DNA of 27,256 nt from an uncultured Enterobacteriaceae bacterium (GCA_936920625.1 CAKZHC010000036.1:1-27256); one strand, 5' to 3'. Numbered from the stretch's first letter, positions 13,673 to 21,261 are shown. The notes: a model not told the origin generated them from the sequence alone. Translations and numbers: made by a program.

Positions 13673-16411
13673 TCAGAGTGCTTTAGCCAGGTAGGTATCG
13701 AGCCATTCATGAGGCTGCATTCCTTCCCGGTAAATCGATTCGAATATTTCGAGGTTGGGGGCATCGCCGCTCATGACTTTGGTGTATCTGCCGATACCCG
13801 ACAGGTCGAGCGTGACGCGAGCGGCAAAACGTTTGGTATCGCCGCGCCTGAACTGATTTTTCACCACAACATACTGGCGGGCTTGCGGGTCAAGCCCTTT
13901 CACCACGTCGAACACTTCCGGTTCAAACTTCATGCCGTCAACATAGTGTGCGCGGTCGGCGTTGGGGTTCGCCGCCAGAATCTGTGTCCCGCACTGCTCA
14001 ATCACTGCCGGGGCGATATCATCTTTGATGATCTCTGCCGGGGATTGAGTACCGACGACCAGCATCCCGTTCAGCTTACGGATGGTTTTCAGCTTGTTAT
14101 AAGCAAAGTCCTTAAACACCGGGTCGCGTAACCACTTCCAGAATTCATCCATGAAAATGACCAGGCGTCGCCCGTCAAGCAGGCTGGTAATGCGGTACAG
14201 CAGATAAAACGAGATTGGCGCACATACGCTTGCATCGTCCAGGAACTCCGTTCCGTCGATGCCGAAGTTATCGCAGTTGCTGATATCGAACGTGTCAGAC
14301 TCGTTATCAAACACCCAGCCGAACTCACCGCCCTGCGCCCACTGTGACAGCCGAATGCTAAGGCCGTTTTCCTGGGCTTCTTTCGTAGCCGGCTCAGGCA
14401 AATTTTCCAGCATTCGGGTAATGCCGTAGACGCGATATTGCGGCTCGTCATTCATCACAGCATTAACCGCATCACTCAGACGGCGTTCATCGCGTGGGGA
14501 GATCGTCGAGCCGTTGCGGGTACACAGGATTTTCATCAGTTGCTTGATGAAATTGATATTGCGTTTGGTTGCTGGCAACGAGAACGGGTTCCACCCTGTA
14601 GACTCACCACTGATAACCCGATAGTAACGGCCACCCAGCGCCCGGATGTTCATCTCTGCGCCCCGGTCTTTATCGAGGTAAACGGTTGTCAGCCGTTTGG
14701 TTCTGGCATCCGGGGAGAAGCTATCCTCGCGCCCGTATTTCTGCTGCATGATCTCAAAGAACGTCATCAACATGGTTTTACCCGAACCGTTCGTACCGAG
14801 GATGCAGGTACTGGCCGGGTTCTTCTCGTTGAATTCATCCTTATCTGCCAGTGTGTTATGCAGGTTGATATAGTAGCCATCGCCTGACGGAGTGCGCAGT
14901 AAAGCCATCGCATCCCCCCAGGGGGCTTTATCGCGCTTGCCCGGATAGAAATTATGGAGTGCGGCCAGCTCCACAAAGTTCTGGCTACTCAGCTCCCCTT
15001 TACGTGGCCGCAGGTTGTAGTTGCCTGGCAGTTGCGCCATATACGCCGCTGAAAGCGATATTTCTGCCGGAACAGGCGTTATCCCGATGTTGTTCAGCGC
15101 GTTACTGATTTCGTTCGTATCAGCAACCAGGCTTTCCAGCGACGGGGAATAGACCATGATGGAAAAATGGTGCTTTCCGTAAGCGATTTTCCCCGATGTC
15201 AGCAGGTCAAGCGCCACATCCAGATCCAGCCGCTGGGAAACAGCATCGTCGTCGGCACTCATCAAAAGGCGACGGGTACGCTTAATGGCTTTCTTCGCTT
15301 CCTCGCGTGACATGCAGGTATAGGACTGCGTGATCACGTAATCGCAGGGGGCGTAAAGAAGGGAGTCCATCATCCCCGTGGCGGTCTCTTCGGAGAACTC
15401 TTTAACCTCCAGCCCCCGGAAATATTGCGTACCGCTGGCGTGGTTTATCTGCCCGGATTCAGCCGAAAAGAACAACGCCGCCGCCCCCATCACGTCATAG
15501 GCCGGGGTACGGGTGACGCGCACTTTTCGCCACTGGTGCGTTAGCAGATATTCATAGAAAGCCAGTTGCGACGAAAACACCGCGTTTCCTTCGGTAAACG
15601 TACCGAGAGGCCGCGCACCATAGCGCGACAGCGCGGTATCGAGCGTGCTTTTTATTTCCAGCATTTCCAGCAAAGCACCGTCCAGCTCCTTTAGTTTCTG
15701 GCTGTCTTTCATCCGTTTACGTTCTGCTTTTTCAAGGCTGACAAACGGGCGATAGCAGACCGTCAGGAACAGGCGGTTGCGCCGGAACAGACCGACAGAA
15801 GCGTAGTAAAGACGGCTAACTTCATCGGCATACGGGTTGCCGGAATCTTTATGAAGATTGTCGGTAAACGTATTGCGGTCGTTATGGATATAGAAAGTAA
15901 CGGGCATACCTTCGAATGAGCGGATTAGCCCGTGTAACTGGTTCGTCCCGAACTGGAGCGACTCGTCAGACTCGCAGTCGAACGGCGTTCCCATCAATTC
16001 CCAGGTGCAGTACAGATCGCTCTTAGGGGAACGAACCACATGCTGATGAATGTGCGATGAGTACGGGATGTACTTCCTGATGGTGGCACACTGATTTAGT
16101 TTCATAGCGTCGAGAAACTCCTTGATATCAACATCATCATGCTCAACGGGCATAAATGTTGTTGCGCCAAATAAACGGTTTGCTACCGGCTTTCCCTTCG
16201 CTCTCAGCCATACGGCAATAAGATTAAACCGCATCGGTTCATTTCTGGTAAGGGACTTCATCACCAGAAATTGCACAGGAAGTAAGAACAGGAGAGCGAC
16301 GGAAGTCCAGATAGCAACGATGATGGTTACACCCGTGACAGCCAGCAGGGGCACCATTGGCACCCCCCACAGCGCCGCCGGGCGTTTCATTGCCTTGAGC
16401 AGCTTTGCCAT
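13673..16411 (-). CDS. virB3-virB4: VirB3-VirB4 fusion (assembly factor plus ATPase)
   Basis: This 912-residue product joins a VirB3 unit (about residues 1-85, hydrophobic GVPMVPLLAVTGVTIIVAIW and SVALLFLLPVQFLVM) to a full VirB4 ATPase. Walker A is CILGTNGSGKTM near residues 535-546, and Walker B is RLVIFMDEFWKWL near 745-757. VGTQSPAEI and ANPNADRAHY follow in the C-terminal RecA-like domain. VirB4 powers pilin extraction and channel assembly. B3-B4 fusions are known in IncX and Tri systems. Shadow frames on the other strand here are long because of codon bias and are not genes. Confidence 0.96.
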   Translation of the reverse strand: MAKLLKAMKRPAALWGVPMVPLLAVTGVTIIVAIWTSVALLFLLPVQFLVMKSLTRNEPMRFNLIAVWLRAKGKPVANRLFGATTFMPVEHDDVDIKEFLDAMKLNQCATIRKYIPYSSHIHQHVVRSPKSDLYCTWELMGTPFDCESDESLQFGTNQLHGLIRSFEGMPVTFYIHNDRNTFTDNLHKDSGNPYADEVSRLYYASVGLFRRNRLFLTVCYRPFVSLEKAERKRMKDSQKLKELDGALLEMLEIKSTLDTALSRYGARPLGTFTEGNAVFSSQLAFYEYLLTHQWRKVRVTRTPAYDVMGAAALFFSAESGQINHASGTQYFRGLEVKEFSEETATGMMDSLLYAPCDYVITQSYTCMSREEAKKAIKRTRRLLMSADDDAVSQRLDLDVALDLLTSGKIAYGKHHFSIMVYSPSLESLVADTNEISNALNNIGITPVPAEISLSAAYMAQLPGNYNLRPRKGELSSQNFVELAALHNFYPGKRDKAPWGDAMALLRTPSGDGYYINLHNTLADKDEFNEKNPASTCILGTNGSGKTMLMTFFEIMQQKYGREDSFSPDARTKRLTTVYLDKDRGAEMNIRALGGRYYRVISGESTGWNPFSLPATKRNINFIKQLMKILCTRNGSTISPRDERRLSDAVNAVMNDEPQYRVYGITRMLENLPEPATKEAQENGLSIRLSQWAQGGEFGWVFDNESDTFDISNCDNFGIDGTEFLDDASVCAPISFYLLYRITSLLDGRRLVIFMDEFWKWLRDPVFKDFAYNKLKTIRKLNGMLVVGTQSPAEIIKDDIAPAVIEQCGTQILAANPNADRAHYVDGMKFEPEVFDVVKGLDPQARQYVVVKNQFRRGDTKRFAARVTLDLSGIGRYTKVMSGDAPNLEIFESIYREGMQPHEWLDTYLAKAL

Positions 16412-16423
16412 ATATTCAGCCTC

Positions 16424-16729
16424 TTAGCTCATCAGCAGAGCGCCGATTTCACTGCCTCCGCCAATTAAAATGCCGCCAATGATGATGTAGCCGCACTGCG
16501 ACAGGCTCTCACCTTTCCACAGGGTCTTATAGCCAATCCAGATCACGGCCACGGTGATCGTGATAGCCGCCAGACCATGCAGCCCGCTGGATACCTTCTC
16601 CATGATGGTATTTGCCCGGCTAAAACCATCAGCGAACGCCGGACTGGCAGCAAAAACGCTCATGGCCGGAGCCAGAACATAAGCAGATGCACGGCTGATT
16701 AATTCCTTTACCTTACTGAAAAGTTTCAT
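16424..16729 (-). CDS. virB2: VirB2-type major pilin
   Basis: The start at ATG 16729 gives MKLFSKVKELISRASAYVLAPAMSVFAASPAFADGF, with a long pilin-type signal probably cleaved after AFA. The mature part has two hydrophobic helices (GLHGLAAITITVAVIWIGYKTL and CGYIIIGGILIGGGSEIGALL) joined by a short polar loop, as in VirB2/TraM pilins. The start overlaps the end of virB1 by four bases, so the upstream in-frame extension is not used. It lies 12 bp before virB3/4. Confidence 0.93.
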   Translation of the reverse strand: MKLFSKVKELISRASAYVLAPAMSVFAASPAFADGFSRANTIMEKVSSGLHGLAAITITVAVIWIGYKTLWKGESLSQCGYIIIGGILIGGGSEIGALLMS

Positions 16730-17436
16730 TCTTCTTCCTCTTTCGTTGTTACATTGCGATTTCCGCGCACAACCTGCGCGGGGTAATAGACGGTGGCCGC
16801 CTTTTTCTGGCGGAGTTGAGCCGGAACGCCACGAACGATCGCCCCCGGCCACACCACGCGCGGGCGCGTCGGCGCATCCACTGGCGTAGCTTTCAGGGTG
16901 GCCGCTGGGGTTGCGATATCATCGCGGGTGCCGGGAACGGCATAGCGGGTATCCGCCGGGGAGTAGCCAATCCGCTGTACATAGCTCGTCTTTGAAAAAG
17001 CGGCTTCCTGCTGTTGCCCGGTACTGAAATTGCCGGAGTAGTAGCAGCTCAATGCCCTTTTCAGGGTGCCGCCCCGCTGGTAGCAGTCGGTGATGATTTT
17101 TTCGTAGACGGAAAGGTTGATGCAGGGATTAAACAGATCGCTGGCAGTGACGCCGTAACGACGAAAATTGGTACTCGTGATTTGCATCAGCCCGGCAGAA
17201 TAGCGGCGACCTTTGGCCTCTGTCTGGCTGGCGATGCGGATAGCCTCCTCTCTGGTTTTTGGCAGGTGAGTAATAAAACCTTTGTCACCGGGTGCCCTCT
17301 CGTTCTTTGGCACAATTTCCGCGATGGCATAGGGATTAAAACCGGATTCCACCCTTGCCACATCAAGCGATGTGGACGGGTGAACGGTGGCGGCGCACTG
17401 CATGGCCACCGCCAGAAAAGCAGTGGTGGAAAGCAT
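16726..17436 (-). CDS. virB1: VirB1-type lytic transglycosylase
   Basis: The 236-residue periplasmic enzyme opens peptidoglycan for channel assembly. After a short hydrophobic start, the lysozyme-like domain has the catalytic Glu in DVARVESGFNPYAI (E30). It continues with YSAGLMQITSTNFRRYG, LFNPCINLSVYEKII and ALSCYYSGNFSTG, all standard VirB1 motifs. The C-terminal 80 residues are Pro/Thr/Ala-rich and basic. GAGG lies five bases before the ATG. It overlaps virB2 by four bases. Confidence 0.94.
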   Translation of the reverse strand: MLSTTAFLAVAMQCAATVHPSTSLDVARVESGFNPYAIAEIVPKNERAPGDKGFITHLPKTREEAIRIASQTEAKGRRYSAGLMQITSTNFRRYGVTASDLFNPCINLSVYEKIITDCYQRGGTLKRALSCYYSGNFSTGQQQEAAFSKTSYVQRIGYSPADTRYAVPGTRDDIATPAATLKATPVDAPTRPRVVWPGAIVRGVPAQLRQKKAATVYYPAQVVRGNRNVTTKEEEE

Positions 17437-17443
17437 GGCAACC

Positions 17444-17536
17444 TCAGAACAGGAAAATGGCGATCAGCCAGATGATGAACAGAACGAACAGCCAGCCTGC
17501 GAACGCAAGCCAGGCATTGGTATTGTCTCGATTCAT
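17444..17536 (-). CDS. 30-residue single-helix membrane protein
   Basis: ATG at 17536 follows GGGAG by nine bases and opens a 30-codon frame. A short polar head (MNRDNTNAW) is followed by a hydrophobic, Trp-rich helix, LAFAGWLFVLFIIWLIAIFLF, which reaches the C-terminus. It fits the gap between the 72-residue gene and virB1, ending eight bases before the virB1 start. The good ribosome site and the clean membrane helix support expression. I recognise no family; a small inner-membrane partner of the T4SS is the likely role. Confidence 0.6.
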   Translation of the reverse strand: MNRDNTNAWLAFAGWLFVLFIIWLIAIFLF

Positions 17537-17553
17537 TGTGCTGTCTCCCTGTT

Positions 17554-17772
17554 TTAACTCACAGGAGCAGCCTGCGGCGCTGCGTCATCTTTAGGTTCGA
17601 GGAGTACCAGCTTGCCGGAAACGGAAATACCGGGCGTGATCATGATATTCAGTCCCGGCTTGCCGTTGTGGGCGAAGGCCGCACCAACTTTCGTCCAGTA
17701 CGTACTTTTTTCCCCGTTCTCGCCGGGCTGGGTTTCCTGCGTGACGTACACGTTATAGGTGGGTTTTCTCAT
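17554..17772 (-). CDS. Hypothetical 72-residue protein at the head of the T4SS operon
   Basis: ATG at 17772 has AAGGAG seven bases upstream and gives MRKPTYNVYVTQETQPGENG..., ending in an Ala/Pro-rich tail. The middle (YWTKVGAAFAHNGKPGLNIMITPGISVSGKLVLLEP) reads as an all-beta fold, resembling small single-stranded-DNA-binding-like or DUF-type plasmid proteins, but I do not recognise it firmly. No signal or membrane segment is present. It starts four bases after the end of the broken upstream gene and is followed by the 30-residue membrane protein and virB1. Confidence 0.65.
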   Translation of the reverse strand: MRKPTYNVYVTQETQPGENGEKSTYWTKVGAAFAHNGKPGLNIMITPGISVSGKLVLLEPKDDAAPQAAPVS

Positions 17773-17776
17773 TGCA

Positions 17777-17991
17777 TTACTCCTTCTGTTTCTCTGCGAG
17801 TAGCTGCCGGAGCAGCCCGGTACGGGCTTGCTCACCAAATTCATCCATCAGGAACTGGAGAAAGGTGCCTGGCCGGATATTTGATTCAGACAGGTAGCTG
17901 ATTTCACGGGCTTGCTTTGCTAACTCCTGATAGCGCTTTTGCCCGATGTAAATAACAGTCGTGCTTGATTTGCCTGGTACGCTTTCGGCAT
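17777..17991 (-). pseudogene. Frameshifted small gene, first of the T4SS operon
   Basis: An ATG at 17991 with GGAG ten bases upstream begins MPKAYQANQAR and stops after about 23 codons. In the next frame an open stretch reads GKSSTTVIYIGQKRYQELAKQ and onward through ISYLSESNIRPGTFLQFLMDE to a stop at 17777. That part has strong protein character but no start of its own. A one-base indel near 17955-17975 would join the two into a protein of about 70 residues. It looks like a small helical DNA-binding or regulatory protein. A sequencing error is possible. Confidence 0.6.
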
Positions 17992-18009
17992 GAGGTAAAA
18001 ACTCCTATG

Positions 18010-18043
18010 AAAAAAGCACCGCAGCTTATGAAGCCTGCGGTGC
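18010..18043 (-). terminator. Strong rho-independent terminator between actX and the T4SS operon
   Basis: On the minus strand GCACCGCAG (18043-18035) pairs with CTGCGGTGC (18024-18016), with an inner GCTT/AAGC stem, followed by six T. It lies 20 bases after the actX stop and 19 bases before the first operon gene. It should stop most transcription unless read through, and ActX is an antiterminator homologue. Confidence 0.85.
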
Positions 18044-18062
18044 AAGGGAGGTCAGGTTGTGG

Positions 18063-18518
18063 TTAGTGGTATTGGTTCTGGAGTAGCCTTGAAAAGGCTA
18101 CCTGGCGTTGGAGCGCAGACCTTATCAGCGAGAGTTCTTGAATTTTTGCCAGCAAATCAGGGGCGATATTTCGGCACTCGATAGCATCTTCATCAGGATT
18201 GAGCGCCATCAGACGGGCGCATTCAATCGCTGTTATCACTGATTTGGGGACGGTGCAGGGTGTCGAACCGAAGCTGACAAAACCATGAGCGCCCGGAATG
18301 GATGTGATAGTCGATGTATGCGTTATGTTGACGTCAAAGCAGAGGAAAAGATAATTAGGAAACAACACTTTCTCTTCCTGACGTACCGCCCGGCAATCTT
18401 TACGTGGCGTTACTTTGATATAGCGGGGGCAAAACACCTCGATATCCAGTCCCCCGACTCTTCGGGTGATGCGTTCAACATCCTGATTGTTGCAGTATAA
18501 AACGTACCATTCATACAT
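18063..18518 (-). CDS. actX: ActX: NusG/RfaH-like transcription antiterminator
   Basis: The start at ATG 18518 (GGGAGGA five bases upstream) gives MYEWYVLYCNNQDVERI..., a NusG N-terminal domain. Typical strands follow: FCPRYIKVTPRKDCRAVRQEEKVLFPNYLFLCFDV and the GAHGFVSFGSTPCTVP loop. The C-terminal part (residues 100-151) is helical, as in RfaH before refolding, and there is no clear KOW beta domain. In IncX plasmids such a protein (ActX) heads the pilX region. Its position before a strong terminator and a 12-kb operon fits processive antitermination. An IS6 remnant begins 63 bp upstream. Confidence 0.85.
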   Translation of the reverse strand: MYEWYVLYCNNQDVERITRRVGGLDIEVFCPRYIKVTPRKDCRAVRQEEKVLFPNYLFLCFDVNITHTSTITSIPGAHGFVSFGSTPCTVPKSVITAIECARLMALNPDEDAIECRNIAPDLLAKIQELSLIRSALQRQVAFSRLLQNQYH

Positions 18519-18581
18519 AAGATCCTCCCTAATGGGCACAAGCCCCCATTTTCCGCCGTCCTAAGTTGGCGGAACTTAGAG

Positions 18582-18798
18582 GGTTCTGTTGCATTAATAG
18601 CCGGAGATTGTGAAAAGTGCCGCTGCCGCATCCCGGCTGGCTGTCAGCAGAAAATCAACAGTCTGACCAGACGAGTCCACTGCACGGTACAGGTATTTCC
18701 ACTGGCCTTTCACTCTGATGTAAGTCTCATCCATGCGCCAGCGACGCCCCACAGGGCGTTTATACCGGCGGAAAGCCTTATCCGGTAACGGTGTCAGT
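18582..18798 (-). mobile_element. IS6-family insertion sequence remnant
   Basis: The segment starts with GGTTCTGTTGCATTAAT, an IS6-type terminal repeat. Read on the minus strand it encodes a central transposase piece: FRRYKRPVGRRWRMDETYIRVKGQ, then YLYRAVDSSGQTVDFLL, then TASRDAAAAL, ending abruptly at ISGY and a stop. The first catalytic Asp (MDET) is present. Both the N-terminal part and most of the C-terminal part are missing, so there is one internal and one end deletion. It marks the junction between the transfer region and the AT-rich cargo. Confidence 0.85.
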
Positions 18799-18855
18799 AT
18801 CAGGAAAAGTTATAGTTAAATAATATTAAATAAAAAATGAGCTGTAAACAAAAAA

Positions 18856-18917
18856 TTTGTTTGAAACAAAAAAAATTAATAATTATTAATTCTGTTGACA
18901 AATATAATTTTTTTTGT
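18856..18917 (+). promoter_or_regulatory. Promoter and candidate operators of the four-gene operon
   Basis: Two palindromes lie upstream of the regulator gene: TTTGTTTGAAACAAA (18856-18870) and AATTAATAATTATTAATT (18874-18891). A perfect -35 TTGACA follows at 18895-18900; the -10 is less clear in an AT-rich stretch (GTAAAAAT near 18916). The arrangement suggests control by the lambda-repressor-like protein encoded first in the operon. Confidence 0.5.
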
Positions 18918-18959
18918 AAAAATCTGATAAATTTAATCGTGGTTAGAAACAACAAACAG

Positions 18960-19505
18960 ATGGATACACTTGCAGAAAGAATAAAATATGTCATCTATAA
19001 GCTTGGCCTGAACCAGGCTGAGATTGCAAAGATGTCTGGAATCTCTCAGCAATCTATTAACTACATCATCAGGAAGAACCTTGCAGAATCACGCTTATCC
19101 AGCAAAATAGCAGAAGGTTTAAATATAAACCCGGAGTGGCTGATATATGGAAAAGGAGAAATTGTTTCTCCAAAAATTTATAAAATTCCAGTTATTAACG
19201 ATTATCTTTCTTTACAGATATACTTAAGTGACAGAAGACTTGATGATGATGTCGTATATTTACTAACCAGCAGGTTTATTTCCGCAAAACCCTTCGCAGT
19301 AAAAACAGATAATAATAAAATATGTATCTGTAAAAATAGTTATGATAGTCCAAGAGAGCATCCCTGTGGTGATTATCTCTGTGGTGATTATCTCTATTTC
19401 AATAACAAAGAGATGCGCATAATCACAAGAAATGAACATAACGGACTTAACCGTAAATTTCTGTTCAAAATCTCTGAATGGAGAATATATGATATCAAGG
19501 TTTAA
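18960..19505 (+). CDS. Lambda-repressor-like regulator with degenerate S24-type C-terminal domain
   Basis: I take ATG 18960 as the start because the Cro/CI-type helix-turn-helix begins there: MDTLAERIKYVIYKLGL, NQAEIAKMSGISQQSINYIIRK, then INPEWLIYGKGE. The C-terminal half recalls the S24/LexA repressor domain (SAKPFAVKTDNN, then GDYLYFNN), but the Ser-bearing GDSM motif is absent, so self-cleavage is unlikely. A 15-bp tandem duplication at 19364-19393 repeats CGDYL in this domain. The next gene overlaps by 17 bp. It probably controls its own operon through the upstream palindromes. The region is far richer in A/T than the backbone. Confidence 0.75.
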   Translation: MDTLAERIKYVIYKLGLNQAEIAKMSGISQQSINYIIRKNLAESRLSSKIAEGLNINPEWLIYGKGEIVSPKIYKIPVINDYLSLQIYLSDRRLDDDVVYLLTSRFISAKPFAVKTDNNKICICKNSYDSPREHPCGDYLCGDYLYFNNKEMRIITRNEHNGLNRKFLFKISEWRIYDIKV

Positions 19506-19824
19506 AGAATTTATCCGATATATGTCTGACAGTTACCTGACCAGGGGATCAAAACCAGGATTTATTATCGATTCTTTTGCTATGGATGACCGATTCAGGA
19601 TTTATGTCATGTATCATACTAATCGTTATGATATTAACAACAATATGAGGATTGAAGATTTCTACTCCGAGTATTTTAATTATCTTAACAGGAATCAGAT
19701 AAAAATATGTACCATTTTAATTAGCTATAAGAAGATATATGAACAGTTTTCAGTGCAGGAAGATTCGGCCAGAGAAATTGTCTACAGGTTAGCAAGAAAA
19801 GAGATTAAGGATTATGAGCACTGA
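19489..19824 (+). CDS. Unknown 111-residue protein of the four-gene operon
   Basis: The ATG at 19489, with GGAG eight bases upstream, begins MISRFKEFIRYMSDSYLTRGSKPG. The protein is alpha/beta, rich in Tyr, Asn and Ile, with FRIYVMYHTNRYDINNN and IKICTILISYKKIYEQF as likely strands. There is no signal peptide or membrane segment and no catalytic motif I recognise. It overlaps the regulator upstream and the membrane protein downstream, so all are translationally coupled. A soluble partner of the membrane protein is one possibility. Confidence 0.65.
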   Translation: MISRFKEFIRYMSDSYLTRGSKPGFIIDSFAMDDRFRIYVMYHTNRYDINNNMRIEDFYSEYFNYLNRNQIKICTILISYKKIYEQFSVQEDSAREIVYRLARKEIKDYEH

Positions 19825-20431
19825 AAGTTATCGTGAAGTAAAACTGATTGTTGTTGTCTCATTAATTACTGGCATGTCAATTGCTTCACATATCATCTGC
19901 TTTGATTTCATTTCTGCAGGTGGTTTAATCCTGATACCTTCTTCTCCGACCTATATGCTGGTCCTGGCATTACTGGATTTTCTTGCAGTCAGTTTTAACC
20001 GTAAAATAGTTTTTTGTACTATCCTGATGGAAAGTGTAATAAATGCGATTCTGCTACTGATTGTCAGGTTGTGTCTGCTTTTTCAGGATTCTTCAAAATA
20101 CACACTATCCCATTACATGAATGAGTTAATAAGCGGTTACAGCAACATGTATGTTGCTAATCTGACAGGAAGTCTGACAGCTTTTCTGATTAATTTTTTT
20201 ATATTTAATTTCTTCTACCGAAGAAAAGGATTCTTTGCCTCAAGTGTTATCTCATCAGTTATTCTGTTGCTTATCTATACCCCAATAACTGATTACCTCG
20301 CTTTCAGTAAATTATCATTCTCATCACTTACAGGTGTGATAGTGACTAACATTATCACTAACATCATAACTTTCATCTTCTGGTCTGCACTTATCACCAT
20401 CTGGCTGAGGAAGGATAAAGAATATGCTTAA
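19814..20431 (+). CDS. Six-helix membrane protein, VUT/YhhQ-like
   Basis: The 205-residue protein has six hydrophobic segments: about 10-33, 35-58, 62-86, 110-134, 140-163 and 170-195. The spacing, and the GGLILIPSSPTYMLVLALLDFLAVSFNRKI region, resemble the VUT family, whose E. coli member YhhQ imports queuosine precursors. The family's motifs are only loosely matched, so the substrate is unknown. A different small permease or a membrane-disrupting protein remains possible. It overlaps the neighbouring genes by 11 and 8 bp. Confidence 0.6.
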   Translation: MSTESYREVKLIVVVSLITGMSIASHIICFDFISAGGLILIPSSPTYMLVLALLDFLAVSFNRKIVFCTILMESVINAILLLIVRLCLLFQDSSKYTLSHYMNELISGYSNMYVANLTGSLTAFLINFFIFNFFYRRKGFFASSVISSVILLLIYTPITDYLAFSKLSFSSLTGVIVTNIITNIITFIFWSALITIWLRKDKEYA

Positions 20432-20999
20432 TATTATTGGTCTTGGTCATATCAATGTGGTAGTTGGAAATATTGCAGAGGGGATTAATTATTATCAGAC
20501 TCTTTTCCGCTGCGTTCCTCAGCAGAGTTTTCCTCACTTCAGGAATAAAGGATTTGCTCTCTCAGCAGGATTTATGGAAAACAGTGAAGAGGTTGATGTG
20601 TCCATCTGTTTCCTGCAGATACCTGGTACCAGTATTGTTCTTGAACTTATGGAGTATCATTCTCCTTCAGGGGAAAAATCAGAAAAAATAAAAAAAACTA
20701 CTGATATGGGTAATGTTGGCCACATCTGTCTAAAAGTAAAAGATATTAATACTGCTTTCAGCCATATAAATTCTATTCCAGAAACGCGTTTGATATCCAG
20801 TGATAAAAATTATCGTCCGGTATTCATATCACCTGTACGTAGCGATGAATTTTATTTTTTTGACCCATTGAAGGAGTCTGATCCTGTTGAGAAAGAGACT
20901 GTATGTAATATAATAAAAAATATACGCTATTTTTATTTTGTTGATAAATATAATGTACAATGGGAGTTCGAAGAAGGACACAGTGATATAGGTGAATGA
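20424..20999 (+). CDS. VOC-family metalloenzyme (glyoxalase/epimerase fold)
   Basis: The 191-residue protein contains two paired beta-alpha-beta-beta-beta modules. The first starts GLGHINVVVGNIAEGINYYQTLF and ends with IVLELMEYHSP. The second starts NVGHICLKVKDINTAF and ends with NVQWEFEEGH. The four usual metal ligands are present: His9, Glu74, His100 and Glu181. It is therefore probably an active metal-dependent enzyme such as an epimerase, isomerase or dioxygenase. The layout is nearest the methylmalonyl-CoA epimerase type. Substrate is unknown. It is the last gene of the operon and overlaps the membrane-protein gene by 8 bp. Confidence 0.8.
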   Translation: MLNIIGLGHINVVVGNIAEGINYYQTLFRCVPQQSFPHFRNKGFALSAGFMENSEEVDVSICFLQIPGTSIVLELMEYHSPSGEKSEKIKKTTDMGNVGHICLKVKDINTAFSHINSIPETRLISSDKNYRPVFISPVRSDEFYFFDPLKESDPVEKETVCNIIKNIRYFYFVDKYNVQWEFEEGHSDIGE

Positions 21000-21261
21000 T
21001 CATATCCATGATAACCCAGTTCCGGGTCAGTAAAGCAGGCCAGCCAGTGGGTAGTAGGGATATGATAAGTTTTACCCTGATAATCTGAGCGGCATCAGCT
21101 TTTCTGGAATGCTTTGATGTTTACAGATATAAAACCTGTACCCTTTGTGGTCCGCAACGAATAGGGTGGCAGCAAGGATTAGTTAATTATTTGGCAATAA
21201 GCCTAAAGGTTATATCAATTAGACTTTATATAACCACTAGGCTGCTTTCTTTGATAAGGTA
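21000..21261. other. Intergenic region between the VOC gene and the IS481 element
   Basis: No gene, terminator or repeat can be supported. It holds short broken frames and may be decayed cargo flanking the insertion. Confidence 0.35.

Noticed and set aside
13595..14131. Plus-strand frame opposite virB4 and virB5
   Set aside because: Shadow frame crossing two clear minus-strand genes.
14438..14887. Plus-strand frame opposite the VirB4 Walker region
   Set aside because: Explained by codon bias of the real gene, whose motifs are intact.
20464..20691. Second frame inside the VOC gene
   Set aside because: Shadow frame; the VOC metal ligands and fold are in the longer frame.
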